The notes under the pieces were generated by a model. The model was given only the letters and a program-made list of their open reading frames with translations. It had not been told where the DNA came from and searched no databases. Positions 21,855 to 31,823 of a stretch of 64,000 nucleotides of DNA are shown here, one piece after another. Source of the DNA: Dactylonectria macrodidyma (lineage: Eukaryota > Ascomycota > Sordariomycetes > Hypocreales > Nectriaceae); the NCBI GenBank assembly GCA_020744425.1, contig JAGMUV010000015.1, positions 992,001 through 1,056,000 of the forward strand, in the 5' to 3' direction. Positions within the stretch are counted from its first letter, which is position 1. The number at the start of each line of letters is the position of its first letter. A program made the position numbers and the translations under genes.

Positions 21855-23907
21855 ATGTATCCTTATCATGGTTTCCTCATCCTCGTCACCATCGGCAGTA
21901 AGTCAAATGCATAAATTTCAATGATCTAGACTTAAACACCCAGTAGTATTACGCGTCTCAGCCGCCGAGGTGAACTCGCCTTTTCTTGAAATTAGAGCTG
22001 CCCCAAATGCCCCTGATGGCTATGCCCCAGCTTCAGTGTCTTGCCCAGCGACCCGACCAGCAGTCCGTACAGCCACAGGTCTTTCACCACAGGAAACAAA
22101 ATGGCTCTCAGCGCGTGAGAACAACACCATTCCGGCGTTGAAGAGTGTACTCAGCCGGGCAAACCTCACGGGCTTAGACACGAAAACATACCTCGACAGT
22201 GTTATCAGAAACGGCAGCCAAGTGCCACGAGTCGGCATCGCCATCTCTGGAGGAGGGTACCGAGCACTAATGAATGGCGCGGGCGCACTTGCAGCATTCG
22301 ATAATCGATCCGCCAACTCGAATGGTCAACTGGGTGGCCTACTTCAGGCCACGACGTACCTCAGCGGACTGTCTGGAGGGAGCTGGCTAGTCGGCAGCCT
22401 ATTTGTGCAGAACTTCACGTCGGTCGAGTCCATTATCTTCTCATCCAAGGGCTTCTTGAGCGAGCTTTGGCAGTTTGAGAACACGATTCTTGAAGGTCTC
22501 TCGGACTCATCCCTTTGCTGATATGATGTATGCTTATGCTGCTGAAATGCAGGACCGGAGGGGCTGTCTCGAAGAGATTACTACGGTGATCTTTATCAGG
22601 ATGTCAAGAATAGATCCGATGCCGGTTATAATACGACGATCACGGATTATTGGGGCCGAGCTTTGTCATACCAGCTTGTCAATGCGAGTGACGGAGGACC
22701 TAGTATGATATTCCACCCAACGCGGGAAGCGCGGAGTACACTAACTGTTACAACAGGCTACACCTTTTCATCTATAGCGGATGACCCCGGATTTTCAAAC
22801 GCCAACACACCTATGCCTCTCATAGTCGCGGTTGAGAGGCCCGGCGGACAGCTCCTGATCCCCTCCAACTCGACGGTTTTCGAGTTCAACCCTTGGGAAA
22901 TGGGATCCTACGACAATGGAACTGCGGCCTTTGCACCATTGAAGTACATTGGCTCAAACTTCACAAATGGGACTGTGCCCCGCAGCGGTCAATGTATCGC
23001 CGGCTTCGACAATGCAGGATTCGTCATGGGTACCTCGTCGTCACTGTTTAACCAGGCATTCTTGCAGATTGGCCAACTGTCTGGTGTTCCAGATTTCCTG
23101 TTAAATGCCCTCAACAACACACTGGAGCAGCTCGGGGAGGAGAACAGAGACATCGCGAGTTGGCCAAATCCTTTCTACAAGTACAACCCGCGCCACAACA
23201 CGAACGCCAACAATGCCATTCTTACTCTCGTCGATGGCGGCGAGGACTTGCAAAATATCCCTTTACATCCGCTCATTCTACCCGAGAGACAGGTCGATGT
23301 CGTCTTCGCTATCGACGGGTCGGCTGACACCACGACCTATTGGCCAAATGGCACTGCCCTCGTCGCGACTTACAGCCGGTCCAAAAGCGGCGCCTCAACG
23401 GACAGCTCTGACTTTGCAACGATCCCAGATCAGAACACTTTTATCAACTTGGGCCTAAATATGCGACCGACATTTTTCGGGTGTGATAATAAGTCTGACG
23501 CTGGACCACTGATTGTCTACTTGCCGAACGCGCCTTACTCCTACCATTCCAATGTCTCAACGTTCGATCTCGAGTACAGCATCGACGAGCGAAACCAGAT
23601 AATTGAGAACGGATACAACGTTGCGACCATGGGAAACAGCACTGAGGACTCTAACTGGTCTACGTGCGTAAGCTGTGCTATTCTGGCACGTAGTCTGGCT
23701 CGCACAAAGACCGACGTGCCTGAGGAATGTTCAGACTGCTTTTCGAGGTACTGCTGGAATGGCACGACAAACTCGACCGTGCCAGCTACGTACGAGCCAG
23801 AGATGATCATCGAGGTCGAGAGTGGCGCGGAGAGGTCGGCTGTGTGGGTGGGTAGCCTTGGAGGTTATGTCTTTGTGGCTTTCGTTATAGCGTTTCTTGT
23901 AATATGA
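21855..23907 (+). CDS. plb: Phospholipase B (lysophospholipase), GPI-anchored
   Basis: Three exons (21855-21897, 21944-22495, 22553-23907) give 649 aa. The first short exon supplies a signal peptide (MYPYHGFLILVTIG, continuing into LRVSAAEV after the splice). The PLA2_B domain follows: oxyanion motif GIAISGGGYRALMNGAG, nucleophile GLSGGSWLVGS, and the late Asp block IDGSADTTTYWPNGTAL. Many N-x-S/T sites and paired Cys residues fit a secreted glycoprotein. The C-terminus has a small-residue cleavage region followed by a hydrophobic tail (about residues 625-649), a GPI-anchor signal. Fungal phospholipase B removes acyl chains from phospholipids and lysophospholipids at the cell surface. The second intron uses a weak donor (GTCTCT), chosen because it alone joins NTILEG to the downstream frame. 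The first acceptor could lie at either of two nearby AGs. Confidence 0.9.
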
Positions 23908-24560
23908 GGAAACCAATTAGTGAGACAGACTGGCGATTCATGTCGGTGTGACACCACCAATATCAAGGCCTTCAGCATAGGTTCCCACAAAGCATCTCTG
24001 GAAACAGTATTCACATAGGGCTCATCACTGAAGAATATTTTGTTGAATTTAGACGATGGTTCTTCGTTTTGATGGTTTGATCAACAACCCGAGAGATTGG
24101 ATGTACAAAGCGCCTTTAGAGCAGCCAATCGTCTATTTAAAACGCAGCCATGATTATTGACATGTAAACTGTATCATCTTATACGTCGCCATTTCACCCA
24201 GTCTTCTAAATATGTTAGCAAGGAATAGAACCCGTCTTTCCCACTACATTGTGATCGCATATACTTTCTCAATCGGGAAAGAGTCTCAAGATCCATGCGC
24301 TAGTCTCGAAATAGCAGGGGAATGCTCTCCTTCTCTGAATGGTCAAGATGATGCCCCGCACGCTTTAGTCAGTGGGGGGTTCGGCAATCGGCATTTTGGC
24401 CCTTCTCTCAATGCCCCAATCTATAGGCTCATCAAAGGCAGCGAGTTCATCTTTGATAAGACAATACAGGTTTCTACGCTCTTCAACGCTGCTACATCTC
24501 TCTTGAGGCACTTTCTAACAACCCATTCTCTTATTGTTCTCCCCACCCGCGTGTCCCAAC
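23908..24560. other. Intergenic
   Basis: Terminator of the phospholipase gene and promoter of the oxidoreductase. Bases 24500-24560 are CT-rich just before the start codon. No gene is supported; a 125-codon frame (24212-24589) overlaps the next gene's start and looks like a shadow. Confidence 0.5.
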
Positions 24561-26081
24561 ATGTCTTCATCATTTTTCCCTGCCCCTAATGGCATGAAGT
24601 CCTTCTGGAGAAAGGATCCCGGACCCTTGGATAACTTTCGGTCATCCCCAGAACTACCAGAAGAGTCCGATATTGTGGTCATCGGTGCTGGCTACTCGGG
24701 AGCTGCCATCGTGACACATCTCCTCACATCTGCCCCGAGCGAGAAGAAGCCTTCGATACTCGTCCTCGAAGCAAGAGGGCTCTGTTCCGGCGCTACTGGC
24801 AGAAATGGTATGGGCTCACTCAGGAGACACAACGCAGCCACTAACCGATATTACCAGGGGGTCATATCAAGCCCGACTCGTACAACGCCATCTCCGCCTA
24901 TGCAAGTGAATACGGCACCGAAGCTGCTGCTGAAGTCGCAAATTTTGAATCGGAAAATGTGAAAGCTGTGACTGAGTACATTCGGCGGGAAAAGGTAGAC
25001 TGTGATTTTGTTCTGACTAGAGCCGTCGATGTTCAACTGTCTGCCGCGCACCAGACTCAGATAGAAGAGAGTTATGAGAAGCTACTTGCTGCAGGTGTCG
25101 AAGCAACGCAATCGACATTTAGTGTGTCCGCAGAGGGAGCGGAGTCAGTAAGTACATAGCCCCGACGCGCTTTCATTCTTGACTAAAGAGGCGCAGATGT
25201 CTGGTATCAAAGGCGCAAAGGGATGTTTCACCTACACGGCGGGCCATCTCTGGCCGTACAAATTGACCCACCACATGTTCTCGCAGGCCATTCAACAGGG
25301 CGTCAATGTGCAAACCAATACCTCTGTAAAATCTGTTTCTTCAACCCAAGACGAGAATGGGAAATGGGTTTTGGAAACCAGCCGTGGTACGACCAAGGCC
25401 AAACAACTCATCTTCGCCACGAACGCCTACACAGGGGCACTGCTCCCAGAGTACTCAACCAAGATTATCCCATACCGCGGCGTTTGCTGCCGGATTAAGA
25501 CGCCAAGAAAGAGGCCATTCTTGAACAACACCTATGCTATCCGGTTTTCAGACAGGGAATTTGACTACCTCATTCCTCGTCTCGACGGAAGTATTATAGT
25601 TGGCGGCGCTCACAGAACGTACATCCGAGATACAAAGGAATGGTATGGAAATGTTGACGACACGAAAATGATGGAGCAAGCCAGGTCTTATTTCGACGGT
25701 TACATGCAGAGGCACTTCATCGGATGGGAAGACAGCGGGGCGTACGTCGATAACATTTGGACAGGAAGTTCGTCGCCACCCCTCAAACTACCAAAGAAGC
25801 AAGCTGACCAGGCCACAGTCATGGGTTTCTCCTCAGACAGACTCCCGCGTGTTGGGCCTATTCCCGACAGGCCGGGGATGTTTATCATGGGCGGCTTCTC
25901 CGGTCATGGAATGCCCCAGATCTTCTTGTGTGCCCGAGGAATTGCGGAGATGGTTGCAGGGGAGGAGAGCTATAAGCGAACGGGGCTACCTCGATTGTTC
26001 GAGGAAACGCGAGCTCGACTAGATGATCCGAGAGATCGAGTACGAGAAATGGCTAATCCAGTGAATTCTTCAAGGCTATAA
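24561..26081 (+). CDS. FAD-dependent amine/amino-acid oxidase (DAO family)
   Basis: Three exons (24561-24807, 24858-25147, 25197-26081) give 473 aa. The first join makes GATGRNGGHIKPDSY, the FAD-contacting block of the D-amino-acid-oxidase-like (DAO) superfamily. The dinucleotide-binding loop VVIGAGYSGAAIV is at residues 38-50. The C-terminal FAD block reads GPIPDRPGMFIMGGFSGHGM. Fungal members oxidise secondary amines, sarcosine-like compounds or glycine derivatives, releasing peroxide; the substrate cannot be read here. There is no peroxisomal signal (the C-terminus is SSRL) and no signal peptide. It lies 825 bp upstream of a co-directional SDR. That spacing is loose, so joint function is only a suggestion. 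Confidence 0.85.
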
Positions 26082-26906
26082 AGGTGTTTGTTAGTGGGTA
26101 AAACTGTTCAAATACACCCATGTGCTTAATTTAAGGCACATAGTCTAGGCGATTATCAACTAAATTTTTATTCAAGTGCATACTATATCCAGATTGGGTT
26201 TGAGATACTACGCTAGGTGCCAATTAATAAAAGAGCTATTTTCCTACCAATATTTAGACACTCTTTTCCAGCACCTCCCTCAGACCGGGATTGAATTGGG
26301 AGTTGTGTGGTCAGCTCTAGGGTAGACGACTTTCTGCCAAGGCGGGGCTCGACGCTATACCTTCTTGGGAAACTACTCTCTCATTGGTCGGGATTTCGGA
26401 ACCTTAAACCCATCTGAGTTTTTTGATGATTGCGTCAAGTGACATATGAGCCACCATGGCAAAATGTCCACTTTCATCGATGATAACATATGATTCATAA
26501 CTCCGCTGCGCACCACGTCATATTATCCTGATATTTTGCAGTCCCAATTTGGAAAGTTCTCTCTCATTGGTCACTGTATCCATCCGGGGATCTAAATGTG
26601 GGCGGGTCGCGACTAACACTTGTTCGTATTCTTCCGTAGTCTGAGTCTCGTTGTAGGCACAATCGGAGTTAAAAGTGACACGATGCTCCCGGGCCTATGC
26701 TTCGTAATTCGGATTTTAGCAAAGACTGTGGAATCCGAAACCGAAGGGAGTTGGAATCAATGGGGTCTCTTAATGGTATATAACGCGAATGCGATTCCCT
26801 CGTTGACGAGGAAGGATGAAGCATCACTCTTGGCCTACAAACTACAGACCATCTACTATATCTTCTTTTTGGATTTATTAAACCAAACCACCTACCCGAA
26901 TTAGCC
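26082..26906. other. Intergenic, SDR promoter region
   Basis: No gene supported. It contains two copies of an inverted-CCAAT word (listed separately) and AT-rich sequence. A 94-codon frame ending at 26904 has no start context or domain. Confidence 0.5.
26379..26572. promoter_or_regulatory. Paired inverted CCAAT elements
   Basis: CTCTCATTGGTC occurs exactly at 26379-26390 and 26561-26572, each preceded by a similar TTGG-AA stretch. ATTGG is the reverse of the CCAAT box bound by the fungal HAP complex. The pair lies 335-530 bases before the SDR start codon. Confidence 0.4.
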
Positions 26907-28026
26907 ATGTCTGCTGATGTCCCCTACCAACGCCGCGAGCTCCCGCTCCTCGCAACAACGGAGACCTGTTCAGGCGGCACATACATTGTGACTGGTGCCA
27001 ATGTCGGTCTCGGCTTTGAGGCCTCGAAGCATCTCGTGGGACTTGGGGCTGCTAAAGTTATCATGGCTGTCCGCAATGTGACTGCCGGCGAGGCGGCCAA
27101 GACTAAGATCGAAGAGGCAACGGGTATTACCAACGTCGCCGAGGTCTGGGTTCTCGACCTGGCAAGCTACGACTCGGTCAAGGCTTTTGCAAAGAAGGCA
27201 GCATCGGAACTCGATCGGATCGATGCCATGATCGAGAACGCGGCCGTTGCAATGCCTGGGAATACCTTCCCCGAAGGACACCTCCTTCCAATCACGGTCA
27301 ATGTGCTGAGCACCTTGCTCCTCGCCGTTTTGATGTTGCCCAAGATGAGCGACAGCGCTCAGAAGTTCGGCATCACGCCGCGCATTTCATTTGTTACAAG
27401 CAGGGTCGGGTTTGATGCCAAGGCGGAGTGGAGAGACATCCAGGACGACCCTCTGCGGAAGATGGATGAGGCCACAGGAGAGCTAAAGATGAAAACGTAT
27501 GTTGTCCCAGAAAAGACAATCGTCATCAGTCCAAAAAAATTTAACTAAAAAACTTGATTTAGATACCCTTTATCTAAGCTCATCGAGACCTTTGCCGTCC
27601 GCCAGTTTGCAGCTCTCAACCCTGTGGCTCGTACCGGAGTTGTGATGAATCTCATCTGTCCCGGCCTCTGCACCACCGAACTCAGCCGCGATGTACCGAA
27701 GGACCTCCGCGGGGAACTTGACGACCAGCTCGCAAAGTATGGGCGAACGGCCGAAGTGGGGAGTCGTACACTTCTAGCCGGAGCTGTCGCAGGCAAGGAG
27801 AGCCATGGATGCTTGATGGATTCGTGCGAGATTGCTGAGTGAGTTGGTACCATTATTGTGCGACTGCCGTATCTTCTGGTGAGATTCTAACAGACAAACT
27901 AGGAGCAAGATCCCTGACTGGGCGAAGAGTGAGGAGGGAAAACAGTCGCAGGAACGCCTCTGGGAAGCCGTTGCTAAGGAATTGGAGACTTGTGAGCCAG
28001 GCTGCCTGAAGAAGTTGGCAGAATAG
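26907..28026 (+). CDS. Short-chain dehydrogenase/reductase
   Basis: Three exons (26907-27496, 27563-27838, 27903-28026) give 329 aa. The Rossmann motif TGANVGLG is at about residues 31-38, NAAVA stands in for the usual NNAG, and the catalytic Ser lies in SFVTSRVG. The first splice creates the catalytic Y-x-x-x-K (TYPLSKLIE). The length and the C-terminal tail fit the fungal retinol-dehydrogenase/WW-domain-oxidoreductase-like SDR group, which uses NADP(H). Substrate unknown. Introns are 66 and 64 nt. The adjacent DAO-type oxidase on the same strand could feed it an aldehyde, but this is inference. Confidence 0.88.
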
Positions 28027-28640
28027 CGTATTCTCCAACGTTTATGTGCGAAAGTTGCGTAGAGATTTGAAGATGGAGGTTGTCTAGTAATTGTCTTTAA
28101 GAAGAGTTCAATATTTGATGCAATTGAAAATTTTCTCTCCTTCTTTTGGCTACCCATGTCTTCTCAAATTAATTGATGCCTCTGCTATCACCCTTTCCCC
28201 ACTCTTAATCAAGGTTCGTTGGTTGGAAGCCATTGATCTTTGCCACAATCCTAGGCCTGCCCTGGCATGGAAATACTCTTACCCAACTTGAATTGAGTGT
28301 CCTTGAGGGAGAAAAGTCTCAACTTATCAGGATTTTGGAAATGGTCCACTTGTGGTGACAGTGATACTTCGCCTCTATCAACGTAGGCACTTCTAAGTCA
28401 GTGGCCCCAATGTTCTGAAGGATGGCCCCGCAAAATCCAGTACCCCGTTATACTCATTATATCTCTTATCTACCTAGCCCCGCAGCTTCGGTGGATGGAG
28501 GGGCACTTGGCAGGCTAAGTTCATGTCTTGTGTGACGCCATCAAAATTCGATATTTTCGAGCCGCGTCTTTTTTTGCCAACGATAACGAAACCAGCTTTT
28601 TCACCGCAATTGAGCACAGTTGAGTACATCTCGTCTCAAA
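28027..28640. other. Intergenic
   Basis: 3' end of the SDR and promoter of the adenylosuccinate synthetase gene. No domain-bearing frame. An 85-codon frame (28523-28780) crosses the next start codon in another frame and is not called. Confidence 0.5.
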
Positions 28641-31600
28641 ATGTCGATCCGAGTTATTTTGGGATCCCAGTGGGGTATGTCTTTCCCATTGCCTGTATCC
28701 CTGTCTCCTTCAGTGCCCCGCGCCGATACCGCGGGGTGGTGACTCAAGAAATGTTTGCTGATACGATTGCGCCTCCATAGGAGATGAAGGTGTATGTATA
28801 CCCATTACACTATTTATTTCGGGATATTTCGAAAGCCTCTGGACATGTTCACTGACGAGCACAATTGCATAGAAAGGAAAATTGACCGACATCCTTGCCC
28901 CGGACGCGCAACTTTGCGCACGAGCCGCCGTGAGCATGAATCCAGTCCGTGATGTCGAATCCATGTATACTAACACAAGATTCAGGGCGGCCACAATGCT
29001 GGCCACTCCATTGTGTGAGTTGAAGATGCCTTAATTGTAGGAGGGCTATCTTGTATTGCTGACCACGATTTCGATAGTGCCAATGGCGTGTCTTACAGGT
29101 ATGCCGATTCAGGAGAACCCCTGCCTTTAGGGGCTACATGAGGCTTACGGATGATAGTTTCCACCTGCTTCCTTCTGGTCTTATCAACCCGAAATGGTAC
29201 GTTGCTTACCATCATTATCTCTGTTTGTGATAAAACTAACTATGCCACAGTATGAACTACATCGGCTCTGGCGTTGTCTTCCACGTGTAAGTATCTGTAT
29301 TTGACGTCTTGTGCTCCCCATCAAGTATTATACATTTGGACCACGAACATCCGCCACTCAAGTGGAAAATCGGTCCAAATTCCATCACTTTCGTCAAATT
29401 ACTGACCTTGTTTTAGTCCTTCTTTTTTCAAGGAACTCAAGGAACTCGATGACAAGGGCCTTCCTAACGTGTACGATCGCATTCTTGTCTCTGATCGCGT
29501 CCACATCGACTTCGACCTTCACGCAGCTGTCGACGGTCTTGAGGAGGTCGAGCTCGGAGGTAAGTGAGCTATTCTGTGAGGACTCTGAGCAAGATCTAAT
29601 GTCTAGCTAGAACGCAAGATCGGTACTACTGGTCGAGGCATTATAAGTCTACCTCTTTATCTCCCAGTCATAGGATATCAGAACTAACATTAATTGTGTA
29701 CGGTCCATGCTATAGCGTAAGTCCACATGCTTTCTCCATTTTCATTGTTGAGAGCCGCGCTAATATCCAATTCAATAGACCAAAGCTGCTGTAAAAACCT
29801 CCCTTCCTTAATCATCGAGGCTTGTGTTACTAAACTCGTCACTAGAGAAGCGGAATTCGGCTTGCAGATGTTTTCGACGAGGAAGTTTTCGAAGCTAAAT
29901 TGCGTCGACTGGCCCACGGCTTCAAGGCGAGATACGGCGACCTGCTCAAATACGATGTCGAAGAAGAGGTCGAGCGATTCCAAAGTTACCGTAAGGAGCT
30001 TAGGAAGTACGCCGTAGACGGTGTGAGCTTCATGCATTCCGCGTAAGTAAGCCCTAAAAAATCCCGGGAGACGAACACTGTACACTCGGACCGGTTTGTG
30101 AAGGCTACATTCTTGGTTTTGCAGGTGTCCCTGCTTTGGGCTCTCACTACATTTTCTCTCCCCTAAAATCACAGATGCGACAGGGTTAGCTTACTTTTCC
30201 CAGTCAAAAGGAGAACAAGAACATTCTTATCGAGGGAGCAAACGTTAGTATTCCAAGCTAGCAGTTGCCGGGCTTGCTTACTGACTTCTGGGGGCCGAGT
30301 AAATGCGCCCGCGGTCTTGTACTCCCAACCTCCCAACCCCTCTGGCGATGTTGAGGCAAGTAGACGGCACCTCGAGTTCCACTGGATAAAGTATCACTAT
30401 GTTGTACCCGGGCTAGAACTCATGGTGCTTTCAACATTGTTTCGCTCGCCAGACGGACTAGAGGCGACGAATTTGTAACTCTGGTTCTATCAAACTACTG
30501 GCAGCCCCAACCATGTTACTCTCTCGGTTCAAATCTGGAGTACAAGACCGGGCGTCTTGCTCGCCTTGCTGCAACAGGCTCTGATGCTCGATCTTGACCA
30601 AGGATCCTATCCTGTAAGCCTTTGCTTAGATCTCCGGGTCTAGTTAATTTCTTGCTAACTGATCTAGTACGTCACCTCGTCCAATACCACAATTTCGGGA
30701 ATCATCGCAGGCTTGACACTCAACCCTAGAAACATCACGGAAACCATCGGCGTGGTTAAAGCTTGTAAGTTGCGATTCGAGTCCTGATGCTTCAAACTTG
30801 AGGCGACAGACGTGGTAGTCGGCTACAGAGCCTTGGGCCACCGGCTGTTGCAATTTGATATGCTACAACTGGTTGAACTCATGCGGCAGCTGTTAATACG
30901 TTATAGACACCACCCGTGTGGGCGCCGGGGCTTTCAAAACGGAGGACCTCGAAGAGTAATACTGCCCTTGATTGGAGCTTAGGCGAAAGACTGACCAATG
31001 TGCAACAGAGTCGGCACGAAGCTCCAGGAGATTGGCCGCGAATGGGTAGGAATCGCAGGCACCAATTGATGAGTCAACAATACTGACGACCCGAAGGGAA
31101 CGTCTACAGGCCGAAGGCGCCGCTGTGGATGGTGAGATATCCGCCTTCTGGAATACTTGTTTGATCAGCATGGCTAACATTTTAGGCTCGGTGTGTGAAT
31201 GCTTCGCATTCGTCTCCCTCGTCACCTGTTGTGGTTGTCGCTAATTTTAGCTCTGCAGACCTCGTTGTTGTCAAGTACAGCAACTCGATCAACTACTACA
31301 CCTCGTTGAACTTGACCAAGGTAGAGTGTCGATTGCTGAATTGGGATGTAGATGCTGACTACCCCGTAGCTTGATGTTCTTGATTCGTTCGAGACAATCA
31401 AGGTGGCTATTGCCTACCGAGACCCTCAGACAGGCAAGGTATGACCCAATCTCGGTCTTAGGGTCTACAACCAGAAACTAAAGCGCCTAGGAAATCACCT
31501 CATACCCTGCGGATCAAAAAGTCCTCGATCGCCTCGAAGTCATCTACCATGATATGCCAGGATGGAACACGCCTACCACAAATGCCAAGACCTACTCCGA

Positions 31601-31823
31601 TCTCCCCAAACAGGCTCAAGATTACGTCGAGGTTACATGGATCCGTTAAAACTTGAAGTAGGGCTAATACTGACTGCATGACTAGTACATCGAGAACTTC
31701 ATCGGAGTCAAGGTAAGCTCAGATTCGTAGGAACTCAGCGTTATCAAGCTATTGACAGATCATGAATAGGTTAAGTGGATTGGTACCGGCCCCGACCGTG
31801 AGGCTATGATCAAGCGTGACTAG
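28641..31823 (+). CDS. Adenylosuccinate synthetase, 24 exons
   Basis: Joins IMP and aspartate with GTP to form adenylosuccinate, the first committed step to AMP. The model has 24 exons: 28641-28674, 28781-28791, 28873-28929, 28986-29014, 29078-29098, 29158-29196, 29251-29286, 29417-29559, 29611-29642, 29702-29716, 29779-29790, 29846-30042, 30204-30243, 30578-30613, 30668-30764, 30907-30955, 31009-31045, 31097-31131, 31186-31190, 31259-31320, 31370-31438, 31491-31631, 31686-31712, 31770-31823. They total 1278 nt, 425 aa, the normal family length, with no internal stop. Key blocks are ILGSQWGDEGKGKL (catalytic Asp), GGHNAGHS (catalytic His), GTTGRGIGPCYSTKAARSG, EGANALMLDLD, YVTSSNT, VVKAYTTRVGAG, GTSTGRRRRCGWLD and a C-terminal KWIGTGPDREAMI. 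Family recall only: it seems unlike the Aspergillus housekeeping sequence in several stretches. Whether it is the sole copy or a paralog cannot be told here. Exons of 5, 11, 12 and 15 nt and one AT-AC intron are exceptional. Confidence 0.88.
29643..29701 (+). other. Putative AT-AC intron
   Basis: Intron 9 of the adenylosuccinate synthetase gene, 59 nt. It starts ATAAGT, ends TGTAC, and has a CTAAC branch-point-like word at 29684-29688, 13 bases before its end. Removing it joins GRGI to GPCYS exactly as the family requires; retaining it gives an in-frame TAA. No GT-AG alternative keeps these residues. The donor is otherwise a perfect fungal U2 donor with G1 replaced by A, and the last base is C instead of G, so this looks like a U2-type rather than U12-type AT-AC intron. 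Confidence 0.65.
31186..31190 (+). other. 5-nt microexon (GCTCG)
   Basis: Exon 19 of the adenylosuccinate synthetase gene. Preceded by CATTTTAG and followed by GTGTGTG. It supplies the last base of the Trp codon, a Leu codon and the first base of Asp, giving the conserved C-G-W-L-D. Skipping it turns the Trp codon into TGA. Confidence 0.7.

Noticed and set aside
28641..31823. Adenylosuccinate synthetase as a pseudogene
   Set aside because: Considered because of the many interruptions and the AT-AC intron, but every interruption is bounded by plausible splice signals and the joined frame is complete, full length and keeps the catalytic residues.
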